A stretch of 64,000 nucleotides of DNA from Daedaleopsis sinensis (GCA_033807695.1 CM066307.1:3348001-3412000), one strand, 5' to 3'; shown: positions 34,476 to 47,176, numbered from the stretch's first letter. Notes: generated from the letters alone by a model not told the origin. Program-made: numbers and translations.

Positions 34476-36053
34476 ATGGAATGTGCCGGTCCTATGCGTC
34501 CCCGCAGCTATGCTTATACCTTCTTGACATATTACGGCCACCGAACTACGCCACTGCCACCGACCCGGTCTGCCGAACATTCGCCGAGGGCCTTGAGCCC
34601 TTTCATGAAGATCTTTCAAATTGAAGGACTTGCAACAGAGATATGGGAGATGGTCTTTGGGGTGTATCCTTCGACCTTGGCTCGACAACAGATCACCAAG
34701 CATCTCCGAATCTGCAAGGACTTGTTCGAGCATCTAGCTCCCCTCGTGTGGCGACAACTTAGCGAGCACGATGTATCAGCGTTGTTGAGCTTGCTTATGC
34801 CGGAGTGGTACGAGCGGAGGGAACCGATGGAATTGGAGAGCGGCTACCTGGCGTACGTGATGGCCTAGTCACTAAAGCCATACCCAACTCACCAGTGCTT
34901 CTCAGGACTATGAAATTGCAGCACGAGCAGATCATGCATGGCCACGAACTTCGCAAATTCTTGTGGTACGCCAGTCACGTCCGCTCCATCTCGGTGTCGC
35001 CTACTTTGGTTGTCCCTGGGACCTTTGAGTTCATCGACTCCCTTTTCCGGACGGCCTACCCTAGGATGCCCCACGATCACCTCTTCCCTCGCATGCGACA
35101 CATCCAATGGACTGAACATCATATCCCCACCTGCGACCTTCTCCACCTCATGTCTCCGGCGACCATTTACGTCTACGTAATCGCCTATGACTTTGGTACC
35201 GACAACGTCCTTGCTCAAGATTTCGTAAGGCGGGTGATTCGCATCGGCAAGTATGCCTCCCTGCATTCTCGGAACCTCAAGTATCTGGGCGTCGAGGCGG
35301 TTGCAGACGTCGGGAATCGTCCTCACCTTGGCATTATACCAAACGTAGATGATGTGCTACCGAACGAAGGTGAAGTCTATAACTGAGCTCGTCTAAATCC
35401 ATTCTAATGCGGTTACTACTGCCTAAGATGAAATCACAGTACTGTTACCTGGGCTAGAGAAACTGCAGCTTGCCTCCTGGAGAGGTTCCATAGCGTTGTT
35501 GGACTGCATGATGTTGATCTGTCCGTCCTTCGTGACCGCCGCACTCCGCAAGGTCGACTTCCAATCCTTGGCCCAAACGAGTCTCCCCCAGTTTAATCAC
35601 CAATTCATACACGTCGTCCAACCTCTACTCGAATTGCATCTGCTTGAACATATCATGGTCAATTTTCATCATCATCCATTCCGACTTTCCGATCAACAAC
35701 TACGTCGGATGGCTAAAGCTTGGCCCAACGTCCGAGTGTTGGGGATCGGTTTTGAGACCGTACATGGAGGCGCCGGCCCAGACTTTGTCCCACCGCAGCT
35801 CGCAACCCTTGAATACATTGCGAAAGCTTGTCCGAAGCTACTTTCCATCACCATCCCCTCCTGGCACATCTCCGGACCCATCAACCGCCTTCGCATCGAA
35901 GCACCAACTTCTCCTCACCCGCTGCAGGAAATTCGCACCCACTTGATCAACTGGACCGCGGAGGGCGACGCCACCATCACGGTTGCGCGGGTCTTGAAGG
36001 CGGCATTTCCTTCGTTGACGCACTACGTCGACGTTATAGACCTCCTAACGTGA
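34476..36053 (+). CDS. F-box-like protein
   Basis: Probable substrate-recognition subunit of an SCF ubiquitin ligase, of the kind greatly expanded in Agaricomycetes. Exons 34476-34852, 34906-35369 and 35440-36053 give 484 residues. An F-box-like segment (IEGLATEIWEMVFGVYPSTLARQQITKHLRICKDLFEHLAPLVWRQL) follows a short N-terminus. The remainder has irregular leucine-rich blocks such as FPRMRHIQWTEHHIPTCDLLHLMS, LPGLEKLQLASW and WPNVRVLGIGF. Start could be 34476 or 34605. The 3' end may extend: a GT donor at 36049 and plausible exons to about 36285 would add a C-terminus. The gene lies inside the proposed element, so it is either cargo or a host gene engulfed by nested insertion. Confidence 0.68.
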
Positions 36054-37539
36054 GTATTATCCATGTATCCAAACACGCCTTCTCACTAACGAGTACAAAT
36101 CCGCATCAATCTGGCGAAGATACCGCAATGACATATGTGTACCAGCCGTTTATTATGCGTGCGTTTGAGGTTGGTTATCCCGAGGGTTTGACTCGCTGAC
36201 GTTCACTAAATAGGGTCTCGCATCACTCATATTTCCATCCGCGACTGGGCGCCGATGCACTTGCAACTCGGAGTCAATCTATAGGAGAAAGGACGTCTTG
36301 AAAGTGCTCAATTTTTCCACATACTCGAGTAATACCAAAAACGCGCCTAGTCGTGGGGTAGACTACCGCATCGTTGTATCATCCTCTACCTTGCGCCATA
36401 TGAGATCAATTTCTTGAATGTTATCCTGCGACTCCGCGTGTCAGGAAATCGTCGTATACGGCTGGCCCTCCAGCCTGCATTGAGAACACCTTCCGCAGTC
36501 ACAGATTTCATGAATCTTACGCAGGGGTGAGAACGCGCAAACGACACACGCCCACACCATTTATTTGGGGAACGGTACGGCCTTACATTACGTAGCTATA
36601 GTATATGCTAAGATAAAGATGAGAATGAGTACGGCAGGCATCGTTTGAAGACATGCACAAATGTGGGCTCGCCGGCAGATAGTTGAGACTTCGGGCCCCC
36701 CATCAGCCCCCATCTAACCTGGAGGAGGAGGAGGAAGATGAAGGTCTCGGGCGGGTAAAGGGGGAACAAGATCCCGTATACCGGGAGGAGCCTGTAGAAA
36801 GCGGTTGTAAGCGATCGATTGCGGCAGTGATACTTTGCGATAAGCAGGTCGTCAACTATTCGCTCTATCCTCGATAAGTAACCGGAGCTAATAAGCTACC
36901 GTGTCATCGGACCAAAGTCCGAACACGCCTGCACCGCGCCCGCACGGTGCAAGCACATTCGGACTTACTCGGTCATTCCAAGGCAAGGGGCGACAACGTA
37001 CCAAGACGGAGTGCGCGCAAGATGTAAGGACGAACTTGCAGTCCCGGTACCGCTCCCTAAGCTTTCACCAGTGCACTTTCGTGAAATCACAGCTTCTCCT
37101 TCTCCTCGAAGGCTGCATGCTAACTGATCAGCGACGCAGCATTCGCGCGATGAGCTATACACCCAACTGGACTTCGAGTTCACCGACTAGGATCGCCTTG
37201 TGAAGAGCCTCTGCGCTCTTGGGGTCCGAATCGGATTGCGCGTCAATCGTCGGTGCAGCGTTGGTGAGATCGGCGAGAGTGAGAGGGAGTCACAGTTGGT
37301 GCAGACGGGGTAATGTAAGATGGTAAATGGAGGAGGACAAGACTCGGAGCCTGAGGCATCGGTGACTGTCCGAGGAGCGTGGGAAGCCTTCGTGTCGCTT
37401 GTAGGCGCCTGGTGGCATTGAACGCTCCACAGGCCTCTCATCGTCCTTGTTTTCCTACTCTACTCACTATCCCTGATGTCTAGCTCGTGCCACTAGCAAC
37501 GAGAAAACTAGCCACAAGAAAGCACCCTACATCGCCATA
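36054..37539. other. Spacer, no recognised gene
   Basis: The first ~230 bases may hold the end of the F-box gene. The remainder has only short frames. Nothing else was identified before the host-gene fragments begin. Confidence 0.45.
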
Positions 37540-39150
37540 GACGAAGACGTGAGACTCCCAATCCTAAACCTAATAGGCGTCGCGCAGGACTACTTCATCC
37601 ACTCCTCGCCCTCTATTCCACGCTGGCACATTCACAATTGGAATGCGCCCAGGATTCTTCTCGAGGGTACCAAGGACGACAGCATCGGAGGTTTAGAACA
37701 TTCTGAAGCTTGCACTGGTGAAGACAGCTCCAGGATCGACGCCGTCCTCATACTCATCAGGATAGAGCTCTTCTTCGGCAACCATGAGATGATCACGCAG
37801 TATCTGCAGCAGGCGGAAGAGTACGTTGACTTGAAGCGGTGTTCTCTGTGAGTGTTTAACCATATGCGTGCAGGCTGCGGAGACTAGGATCGGAGAACCC
37901 GCCCTTCTAGTAGTCTTCATTCGACGATGCAAGCGCGCCGGCGAGCTCCTGGATGTCCTTTGAACATCCACCGCGACCAACCCCGCACTCATCTCGTACA
38001 ACGACTTCTTCGCCGCAACAATCGTTGCCTATGTCCTCACACTCAATAGACCAGACTTGGAGAAGAAGGTATGGAATTCGTCCAAGATTCTACCGCATCC
38101 CGCAAAGCTGATACTGGTTCGGTAGCAGAACAGCGTGCCAGAAATCATCCAGGTCTTGCCCGACCTACCTACTCTGGCCGACCTCATGAAGAACCTCGCG
38201 TTTAACGCGATAAGTTATTCGTTGCCCTCGGTACGTTTCCACCTTCTATATGTGACCGTCGCTTTATTCAAGTTACAAACAGTATAGCTGCCCTTGAGCA
38301 GGGCGTCGCGGACGCGCTCATCGGCCTCGCGACCAGCGCGACCTACCGGCGCGCAAACCCGTCTGTCTCCTTGCGCCCGTCGCCCCCCAGCAACAAGCGG
38401 CCGCTGAGCCCGGGCCCCGACGAGCAGCACGCCTACGCGAAGCGCACGCGCATGGGCAGCATGAGCCAGCAGAAGCGCGTGTCCCCGCCTTCGAACGACC
38501 GCCCGACGCCGCAGCCCGCGCGCCTGAGCCCGATCCCGTTCCGCCAGCAGCCGACGTTGCACTCGCCCGACATGCGCCAGCCCGCGGGGGCGGACTGCCC
38601 GTCGTACCCGTCGCAGAGCCCGCAGCTGCCGACGATGCTCCCCCCACACCCGCGCCCCGCAGGGCTCGCTGGGGGGCTTGGCTTGCCCCAACTCGCGACA
38701 CGCTCGCCCCCTGTGGGCAGCGGAAGCCCCGCCGCGGACAAGTGGGGGTCGCGCTCGGCGTCGCCGCACGGGGCGGGCGCGAAGCCGATCGTGCTCCAGG
38801 GCGGGTCGCCCGCGGGCACAGATGGAAAGAGCAGCGCAAGCGCAAGTGGGAGCAGGGTCGTGGGCAGCCCGTCGCCGTCCGGGAGCTGGGGGGCGGTCGG
38901 GGTCGGGGTCGGGCGCGGGGCCGGGGTCGTCGGGAGCACCAGTCTCGTGAGCATCGGTTCTGGACGGTTGCACTGTACGATCGACAAGGTGCATCGGGTT
39001 GTAGAGGCAAACCGACCGTCGCTCAATAACAATATCCGGCTGGGCGATGTTCTCTTGAACGCCGCGCAGAAGTTGAGCAAAGCGACTACTAATTCTGTGC
39101 GGTCCCGCGAGTCCACTCGTCGTTCCTCACATATCTCGCATGCGCACTGA
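37540..39150 (+). pseudogene. 26S proteasome lid subunit Rpn7 remnant, interrupted by a GC-rich segment
   Basis: Rpn7-like pieces appear in order. SRIDAVLILIRIELFFGNHEMI is at 37730-37845, then ALISYNDFFAATIVAYVLTLNRPDLEKKV (PCI region) and VPEIIQVLPDLPTLADLMKNL at about 37985-38215, and finally SGRLHCTIDKVHRVVEANRPSLNNN with RLGDVLLNAAQKLSK, the Rpn7 C-terminus, at 38950-39090. An in-frame stop and lost exons separate the pieces. Between an ALEQ codon string (~38290) and SGRLHC, about 640 bp of very GC-rich sequence encode a Pro/Ser/Gly-rich stretch unlike Rpn7, replacing the expected helical exon. Broken gene, or captured fragment. Confidence 0.7.
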
Positions 39151-39705
39151 CAGCATCGCGGCCCCAAGTCTACTGCTCGAACACCCGGAGAAGAGTCCGA
39201 ACGCTGTCGACTGCGAACTCGAGGACATACTGGCAGACGCGAAGAACGCGGGCAATGTAACTGACCATGGCGTGTTGACACAGCCGCCGTAGCTCAGGCA
39301 GTCAAGGCTAAAGAGAACGCGGAGTCGGACAAAGGATCTATGGCGGCTATTGTACGAAGCCTACTGGTGCGTATCAGTTACCAGCGTATCCCAACCGTAG
39401 CTATTGAAATCATGCATATGCATAGGGTACTGCAGTCCTTGATGCTGACGTTTGTTGCGAGACACTCGACTTGGGTTTGGTCGCTAATGTTGGATTAGCG
39501 ACTGACAAGGCTGTGTTTGAGAGGAAAGAGATTAGGACGTGTACGGGTATCTTGTGAGTACATGTGCTTCCTAGAGTGACATGGACCAGTCCTGTGATAA
39601 TAGCTACAAGCAGGACAAGTTCAATCTGCCGCGGGAGCAATCCGAAGGGTATGAACAAATCGACTACTGAGATCACGAGCAGCCCCCAGTCAGCGCCGCG
39701 GTGGG
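39145..39705 (+). pseudogene. THO complex subunit 2 (Tho2)-like fragment
   Basis: Spliceable pieces read SLLLEHPEKSPN, ANVGLATDKAVFERKEIRTCTGIL and YKQDKFNLPREQSEGYEQ, followed by TTEITSSPQSAPR only after a frame change. The block KEIRTRTG-x-YKQ-x-KFNLLREQSEGY is characteristic of Tho2. In-frame stops and frame changes show decay. Identity rests mainly on one block of about 20 residues. Confidence 0.55.
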
Positions 39706-39714
39706 GCCTCATGC

Positions 39715-40060
39715 ATCATGCTCGCGAAGGACCTCAAATCGTATCAGGACGTCATCGACACGTTCTCAATCCGACGTTCGAGTTCATCCGCAAACTCGGC
39801 AGTGTCTTTCTCGTCAACCCCGACATCGTCAAGTCGTACATCGCCGAGGGCTACCTTGGCCGCATAGACGCGAACCTCCTCTGGCCGTACTTCGAGCAGC
39901 GCTCCAATTGTGGCTAGGCCACTTCAACGATCCTACCGATGGTGCCGTCGTGGACGGTCAGGGCCCCTGTGACTGCTTCGGCATGGGCAGGGTGAGCATG
40001 ATCATGAAGGACCTGGAGCCCTTCCGGGAGCAGATCAGTATGCCCTGTATACCCGATGCC
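39715..40060 (+). pseudogene. Exocyst Sec10-like C-terminal fragment (tentative)
   Basis: MLAKDLKSYQDVIDTF, then after a frame shift NPTFEFIRKLGSVFLVNPDIVKSYI and GYLGRIDANLLWPYFEQRS, then a stop and a further shift to FNDPTDGAVVDGQG and MGRVSMIMKDLE. The segment resembles the C-terminal end of fungal Sec10/recyclin-type exocyst proteins, but I am not certain of the family. At least two frameshifts make it nonfunctional. Confidence 0.4.
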
Positions 40061-40221
40061 TCGCATGAGCAACATTGTGGGCAAACTCCCCTCGTCGTTT
40101 GTGAATGCGCGTTCAGCACAAGTTATGCATTGTGTGCTTCCGTTGCATGTGTACTTGCTCGCGTGTATATGTGTGAATAGACTGGTTGCTACCGACAACT
40201 TTACTCCCCCTCGAGCTCATC

Positions 40222-40546
40222 GTTCGAACATACATATCTCCTGCACCAGCAGCAGCACCCTGCCATCATACGCGGAGCTCTCCGGGCTTAAGACGTAGTC
40301 GACGACACCTGCAACGCAGCGCGGTGTGTGCTGCTTCAGCGGCCCACACGAGCAGCACATGGCGGCGAGGACCTAAACACGCACAGAACTCAATCGCATT
40401 CCGAGCGCGATGAAAATCAGGTCCTTCACCTTCACGATGCCCAGAAGCTGCATCACCCGCTGCGACCCGCCCACGCCGAGGATAATCCCCAGCCTGGTCT
40501 CGGCAGCCCGAACTTCTTGACGGTGTAGCCTGCGCAGTCCCGCGTT
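40222..40546 (-). pseudogene. Enoyl-CoA hydratase/isomerase fragment
   Basis: On the minus strand ETRLGIILGVGGSQRVMQLLG and VKVKDLIFIALGMRL match the crotonase block that normally reads PE-x-x-LGI-P-GAGGTQRL with KAKDLIFTA. About 100 bases later GVVDYVLSPESSAYD follows the expected GLVD(Y/K)V block. Stops lie between. Only part of the crotonase fold is present, so this is a fragment on the opposite strand to its neighbours. Confidence 0.65.
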
Positions 40547-40612
40547 CAACATTCAACGTTACGGGGGTCGGCGTCTTTCCACGGCGGAGCGGAGGTTCTG
40601 CCATGGCGCACC

Positions 40613-41180
40613 ATGCGTACTAGCAGCATGGTTCAAAACGGGATGGCATGGTATTATGAGGACAAATCAGGACTCACGAAATACTCCTCTCGAATGTCGA
40701 ACTTCTTTCTGTTCTGTGCGAAGCTAAGCTCTTGCTCCTTGTTCAACGTTCAACTACCACCCCGACCACCGAGACCCACACAACCTGGGTGGTCAGTCAG
40801 TCCCAAGCGCCACGAGGTAGATGACCGTGCGTACCGCAGTGACCTGCGCGTGCAAGTCGTACCGAGTCCGCGTGAACTGCCATACGATACGCAGACAATT
40901 AGCGGCAGCACGAACGGCACGCCAAACAGCGCAGGATACTTCCGGACCAGCTTGCTGTACGCAGCCTCGTTGACGGTTCCTAGAGGATGTTGGCATGCCG
41001 TCCGAGCTCGATGCAGAGGTCGGTGGGGAGAGATCTGGTAGAGAGCGTATACAACGAGGAAGTGGTCAAGTGGAAGAATCTAGGCGCTCGTCTGCTTCGG
41101 TCCTTGGCTTCGCCCGTCATCCTTCCTCACGTCTCCCCTACGCTTTCCCCGCTCGCTGCACATGTCTAGAGTCTGAACTG
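40613..41180. other. Unidentified, possibly further gene fragments
   Basis: The minus strand reads VNEAAYSKLVRKYPALFGVPFVLPLIVC and, in another frame, WQFTRTRYDLHAQVTAVRTVIYLVALG, which look like decayed membrane-protein sequence. No family was recognised. Confidence 0.25.
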
Positions 41181-42925
41181 GAGCGGGATACATGCAGAGC
41201 CTCACGACGAAGATGCAGTTGACAACAATGAAAGCGAAATCACTGCGAGTCCAGATAACACGACCGAGGCGGGCGATGATGCGAAGGATGCCGCCGCAGC
41301 GGGGAGCGGGGAGGCGCGTCACAACATCGATGACGATGAATGCAACAGTGATGATGAAACGGACGAGGAAGATAAAGAGGTCGACGATGATGAGGACGAC
41401 AAGCCTGCACTCAAGTACGAATGCCTCGGCGGGATTGCGCACCAGCTCCTGGCCAAGGACTCTACTTCTGTGCTTGCATATTTGAACGGACGGCTTGTTA
41501 GTACTCATTTTTACTCTCATCGCTGCCTGCTTTGTACTCACTGTTAAGCTTGAAAGGCTCTTTCTACTCATCGTGGAAAGCTGCCCGTCCGTGGCCTAGC
41601 CATTCGCCGCTCACGCAGCTTCCGTCATTGGTATCTCCCTCGACATCACCGGGGAGTGGATAGCAACGCCATCTATAGACGGTGAGAACGAACCTAGTCC
41701 ACAGTTCGCGTGCAACTCATCGCAAGCCACCTTGAATGTTGCTCTTAGGCCAGGTCGCCGTGTACTCCGTGAGTAGCCCCGAGAATCACGTCTTCAACAT
41801 GAAGCGACCCATGCGCACCGTCGCTCTCGACCCCAACTACGCGAAGAGCAGCACGCGGTCTCTCGCCTCTGGTGGCATGGCCAGCAACCTCGTGTTGTTC
41901 GAGAAAGGGTGGCTCGGCTACAAGGAGACGGTCCTGCACTCAGGCGAAAGCCCCGTCTGGCAGGTTCGATGGTGCGAGAGCCTTGTTGCGTCACGGTGGG
42001 CAAACCAACTTGTAAATGCGTCTTTCTCCCAGCGCTGTCCCCATCTAACCAGCCGTGTGCTCGCAGGATGTGAATATCTACGACACGCACTCCCAAGCCC
42101 GCATCGCGTCCATCGACCGCCCACGAGACAGCCCCCGCGCAAACCTATTCAAGTGCACTATCTACTTGCCAGATGAGTCGATGTTGCTCATCGGCTGGGC
42201 AGAGCACGTCAAAGTCGCCCGGATGCGCGCGCGCGCCCTTTGCAAATCATCCGCCTCGAACCTGCCCCCGCTCCTCGTGGAGATAACCGCAGTCTTCCAG
42301 CTCGGATGCATGGTCGCAGGTATTGTTCCGCACCCTATACCCCCGTCGCCATCGGCACCCTAGTCGTCCAGTGTGTCTGTGAAGATGAACGGCTCGATAC
42401 GCTCGACCAAGTCGCAAACGCTGACGTCATTCCTCATCGTTGCGTACTCTCCCCCCGACATGTCGCGTCTGACCGGCAACGAGGCGACGTCCGCGCAGAA
42501 CAGTCCCGCAAACTCGCGCTTGAGCTGCGCACCATCTCTCGCGACGGCGAGGAGCTGTCTGCAGACTCGCTCAGGATTTCGCTGCAATGACTACGTGCTT
42601 GCCAGTCGACGTCGAGGTGCTCATCACCAAGGGCTCCACGCTTTCGCTCGGGATGGCTCTGAGAAGCAAGCGATACTACGTTGTGCTCAGTCCCGGGGAC
42701 CTGGTCGTAGTGAAGCCGCGCGATTGGAACGATCACGTCGCTTGGCTCGTCGAGCGGCTGCGGTACGAGGAGGCCCTAGACGTGATCGAGCGTATAAGCA
42801 GCGAAGGAGACACGCGAACTGAGGACAAGGACGAGCTCGACGCGGGCTTGCGGGCAGGACACGATGAGAGGACCGGATCTTCATCTTCACGCAGAAGCAC
42901 CAGCTGCAGGCGATCGTTCTGAACA
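41180..42925 (+). pseudogene. Vps41 (HOPS complex) N-terminal half, decayed
   Basis: Acidic leader then ALKYECLGGIAHQLLAKDSTSVLA, HAASVIGISLDITGEWIATPSIDG, QVAVYSVSSPENHVFNMKRPMRTVALDPN, MASNLVLFEKGWLGYKETVLHSGE, DVNIYDTHSQARIASIDRPRDSPRANLFKC, LPPLLVEITAVFQLGCMVAG, FLIVAYSPPD, YYVVLSPGDLVVVKPRDWNDHVAWLVERLRYEEALDVIE, in Vps41 order. One WD exon after the first block is missing. Frame changes occur around 42030, 42360 and 42590, and the sequence stops about halfway through the protein, before the clathrin-repeat region. No functional product is possible. Confidence 0.85.
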
Positions 42926-44532
42926 TCCCGACGAAGATTCCGACACTAGGGTAGCTGGTGTTATGACATGATTCTGGGGTATTTTCTGGATAACGATCGG
43001 CAGGTGCGCAAAGTCTAGTTTGCTTCCTACCGCGTACTCACGCACGAAATGTTTTTTCTTGCAGACATTGCTACAGACTATCAAGACGTAGGCTAAGAGT
43101 ATATACGGCATTCCCGCTATCATTTATTACGCTCTAGTCGCAAATGGACTGTGCTCCGTCTTCTTCGTCGATGAAGTCCACCGGCCAGGACGCAAGCATC
43201 CTCATGGAGCGTCTTGCAGAACTGTCTGTCTATGTGCTATCATTCGAAGTGTTCCTGCATTGTTCGCTAATGTCTTTCTTGATACAGTGACACTCAATCG
43301 ACGATCGAGCAAAGCGCTGCCATCCGCCCGCGCTGTCCATACGTGTTCGACCCTTGAATTGTAGTAGTAGCTTTCGAAGCGCGTCAGTCGGAGTGCACCC
43401 TGTTTTCATCCAAGACCGCACACTCGCTGCTACCATAGGGGTGAAGGGTGGTACGTCCCGGCATTTGTCTTCCTCGCACCACGACTCTTATCTTCGTTTC
43501 AGCGAGGCGAGGCGTTAATGGAGTACTCCCTCACCTACTTCACCGTCCATCGGACGTTTAGAGCATACGCTACTGCTAGCGATGACAGGACTAGTGATCG
43601 TCTACGATAGAGGTAAATGTATGTACTCACTTCATATTGTAGATTGAATCCGTCGATGTAAGAAGTCATCAATGCATGTTGTTCCATCGCGGCTTTGGAC
43701 CTCGTCCGCAGGTCCCGAGGGAGGAGGAGGGCCTCCGGTAAGCGTAGTTAGAGGGCGCGTGAGAGCATTATGTTTGGGCATGTCAGAGCGAGGGATCGAC
43801 CATCCAAAACGTACCTGCTAATCCGTCCCAGCTCCACGTCAGACCGCCAGCCAGGACTTGAAGAGGTTAATGATCAGGCGGACGAGATCATGCATGTGCT
43901 GCATGGTCAGGTATGTGGTCTCTGGACGAATACGCGTCAATTCTGGGCTGACCATATGACTTCTCAGCACTCACCGCCTGGTCACGCTGTGCGCACCATC
44001 CACGGGCCCCTTTATCTTGTCGGTCGCTGAAGGAGTGCATGAGCCACGCCGTATGGGCGGTGGGTATCGAGTGCAACGGTCGATAAAATGGTTCCGGCTT
44101 GGTGGGCTGATCCATATTGTCATATGCTCATCGAGATGAATTAGACAAGTGAGCGGATACTCCATCAGTCTCCATGTGCTTTCCGCTCACGTCTCATCTC
44201 CATGGGTGGTCATCGCAAGGCCATCGATTACAGATGTGTGATCCGGCATTGCCCTCCACCCATCGTCGGATCTTGGCCCGAGATGAACTGCACTGCGTGA
44301 GCGCGGTGCAGTCTTGTTCGGCCTTAATCGGTATTTCTCTGGGCAAAGGGCATCTTTTGGGTGGTCGTCCGCTAGGTCTCGATATCGTACTGCTTGACCC
44401 CCTGCTCGCACCAAACTTCCATCCAACTTCCTCCCCCTCACCATCACCACTCCCGCAGCCTCACTAAGCTGCAAGAAGCTTCCGACACGTCGTCATTGGC
44501 CTCTTCAGCCTCGTTTGTTCCCATCCGTCACG
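42926..44532. other. Spacer, no recognised gene
   Basis: Only short frames. It lies between the Vps41 remnant and the TET/JBP gene and should contain the promoter of the latter. No terminal repeat separating a smaller nested transposon could be made out by eye. Confidence 0.4.
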
Positions 44533-47176
44533 ATGCCAAGGCGATACGACGCCGTCTTCAAAGGTCCGTACATTACCATTCTTCAAATCCGACGCCGCTG
44601 TGAACGCGCTCTATCATTGTCAAGATGTACCCTGTCCGAGCAACGAGATCTGGACCGTTCGTAACCGCGACCCTCGCCTGCCGACATTCTATCGCGTACG
44701 ATCCCATAAGAAGGTAGACCCGCGATGGGGGGCCAAAAGGGTTTTTGTATATTTGCAAGACTGCTCGACATCTTCGATGGATTCTTATTATCATTACCTC
44801 AAATCCATGTTGTTCCCCGTGGGTACCAAACTAGGCCTTGCCGCGGCAGGTACGTAGCGTTCTCCCCGCATCGCCCCCTTCATCTCACAGCACTCGATCA
44901 AGGTTTCTACATTCTACGACCAGGAGATTATGTGTTTTGTAGGAATGTTGCTGGGTCGAAGAAAGAGGAGGATGATCGTTTACAATTATGGGTTACACCT
45001 AAGTAAGTGTACATGGTCGTTCCTCCGTTGTTAATTCTAACGCCCGGGTCAGGGGCAAAATCACTCGAGAGCTTCGAACCGGCGTCCTCGAGGCCCGAGA
45101 GGCTGCGCTTGGGCCTCAGAAGACACGCACGGCGACGAAACCGCAGAAGAGGCTGGACGGCACATACGAGGGAGGAACTGCGTTCGAATCTCATGACCAC
45201 CTCGAGCCGGTGGCCAACTCGCAGCGGTGTTATACTCTCGCTCAATCTTATCAGGTGCAGCGCAATACTGTTGGACCTACAGCCGCGGTGAAGGTCGGCA
45301 TGGGGCAGGAGCCCAGCGCACACCTCCGCTTGCGCGAGCAGATCATTCAGGTGAGCAGATCATGAGCCCCGCGCCACTAGCCTAGCTGAACTTCGGCTTG
45401 CATTTTGTTATCAGGCCGCAGCTCCTCTCGCAATTACTTCCCTGGAAGCAGCTCCTCCCGAGATCAGCGATGCGCTGAAGCTACAGGCCGACGTGACAAA
45501 CCTGCCTCGCATCGGCTCCGACAACAATTATGCCTATCCCACTATGCAACTTAACCTGGCGCCGGTCCAGCGAGCAGATGCAAACGCATGTAAGCTTCAC
45601 TCCTACTCGATGTCTCGCTTCGCTCTGATTAGATCTTTGTAGTGACTCACATGAAGGAAGACCTTGGCAGTTTTGGTGGGAAACACCTTGATCACCACGA
45701 CAGCGAAGGGGGCTACACCTCGATGATAACCTTCAGCGATCTCGCGGAGGACGATGACCCGGGTTACTTCATCGTTTTGGACCTCGGCGTTGCGGTCTGT
45801 AAGTACCGGTAGGCACTCATGATGTACATGGGCCATGACTTCTCACTCTTTTTCTCAGTGCTTGAAGATCTAATCGTCGTCAACTTCTGCGGGCTGCGCT
45901 GGCACGGTGGATACCCACCAACTGCGGCGCCTGGCAAGAAGCCGAAACGCTGGGCCTATCGCTTTACAATCGTCTGCTATCCGCCGCGCTCCATGCTTAA
46001 TGGCAGCGCCGTATTAAGCTTCGCAGCTCTGCCAGGAAAGAAGTTCTTTTGGATGCCACCAGAGTTTATCGATCCGCGGTAAGTGTTGCGCCAAATTCGA
46101 TGCAGCGTGAAACTTATATATATTTCTGGTTGGCAGCCACGACGACACCCCCATTCAGACGAATGTTGCCAACTGGATCAATTCAGGCTACTATCTGACG
46201 TCGCCGAAGTCCTTCCTCCAGTTTTATTATCAAGGACTGTGTCAGATCGCGCATCATTTTGGGCGGCAAGTACCTCAGCAAGCGCGCATGGAGGTAGACT
46301 ACGAGAAGCTCGCCGAGTGCTTCTCAGTTGTCGACAAGGAAGGTACTCGCCACCAGGCTCAGTTCTGGGAGCTCCACCCGGGGTCCAAACTAGTGTCGCA
46401 GGAGTTTGGATGCACGCGCGAGCAGGCCGTCGAAGCGTGGGACAGTTATATCGCTAAACAGTCAGAATGCATCCCCTACGTGGTGCACAAGCTGAAGAAG
46501 AAAAAAGGCGAGTCTGGTGTTCACGAAGCTCATACCTGTCGCTCTGATGATGGTTTAGCAGGTGGGTCTAAGGCGGCCACGAACAAGGCGGCGAGGCCAG
46601 CTGGCGCTTCGCGTCGTCCGAAGGCCGCTGCGAGCGCAAAGAAGGCCACGCGCGGAGCTGCCGTTCCTGCAACTCGGAGCACCTCGCGCGCAGAAACATC
46701 GGCGCCGTCTGAGCCCATGGAAGTATCACGCAAGCGGAAACGTTCAGATGCCAGTGTCCCTGATGCAGGTAAGTACTCGATGATTACGACGAGAGCTGCG
46801 TCTACTTGGGCTGATGCCGGTTCCCGGGTCAGAGCCCTCCAAGAGACGTCGAACTGGTAACGACCAGGAGGAACGTGATTCGTCTGCGACAGATCGTCCT
46901 TCACCACATGCTACAAGGGCATCTATACGTCTACGTCGTAGGTGTTACATCTGCATAGTATACAACTTATGTGTTGATGGGCCTCCCTTGCTAGTAGGCG
47001 GTTCTATCACCAATGCTTCGCAACGCTCAATGCCCCAGCACTCTCAAGACCACGCAGCACTCTCAGACCGCCCTGGACCGGCACATACAATAAACAACAT
47101 GCGGGCTACGCGCAGCCTGAGGGCTAGATCTGTGTCAGTAGAATGTGTATATGCGTCTCGGCTGCATCCTCGTTAG
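44533..47176 (+). CDS. TET/JBP-type 2-oxoglutarate/Fe(II) dioxygenase, transposon-borne
   Basis: Expected to oxidise modified bases such as 5-methylcytosine in DNA. Exons 44533-44563, 44625-44849, 44903-45002, 45053-45350, 45415-45589, 45643-45798, 45859-46078, 46137-46768 and 46833-47176 sum to 726 residues in frame. The core reads DLGSFGGKHLDHHDSEGGYT (H-x-D iron motif), MITFSDLAEDDDPGYFIVLDLG, FCGLRWHGGYPPTAAPGKKP (distal iron His) and AYRFTIVCYPP (2-oxoglutarate Arg), matching the expanded fungal TET/JBP family. A basic C-terminal half with Lys/Ala/Arg-rich stretches and KRKR/KRRR signals suggests nuclear DNA binding. A GC-AG intron at ~46512-46562 is optional because the frame is open through it. 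The first exon rests only on splice logic. The last exon may instead splice onward into the next gene. Confidence 0.78.

Noticed and set aside
44533..44640. Frameshift at the start of the dioxygenase gene
   Set aside because: A 61-bp GT-AG intron (44564-44624) restores frame, so no defect needs to be assumed.
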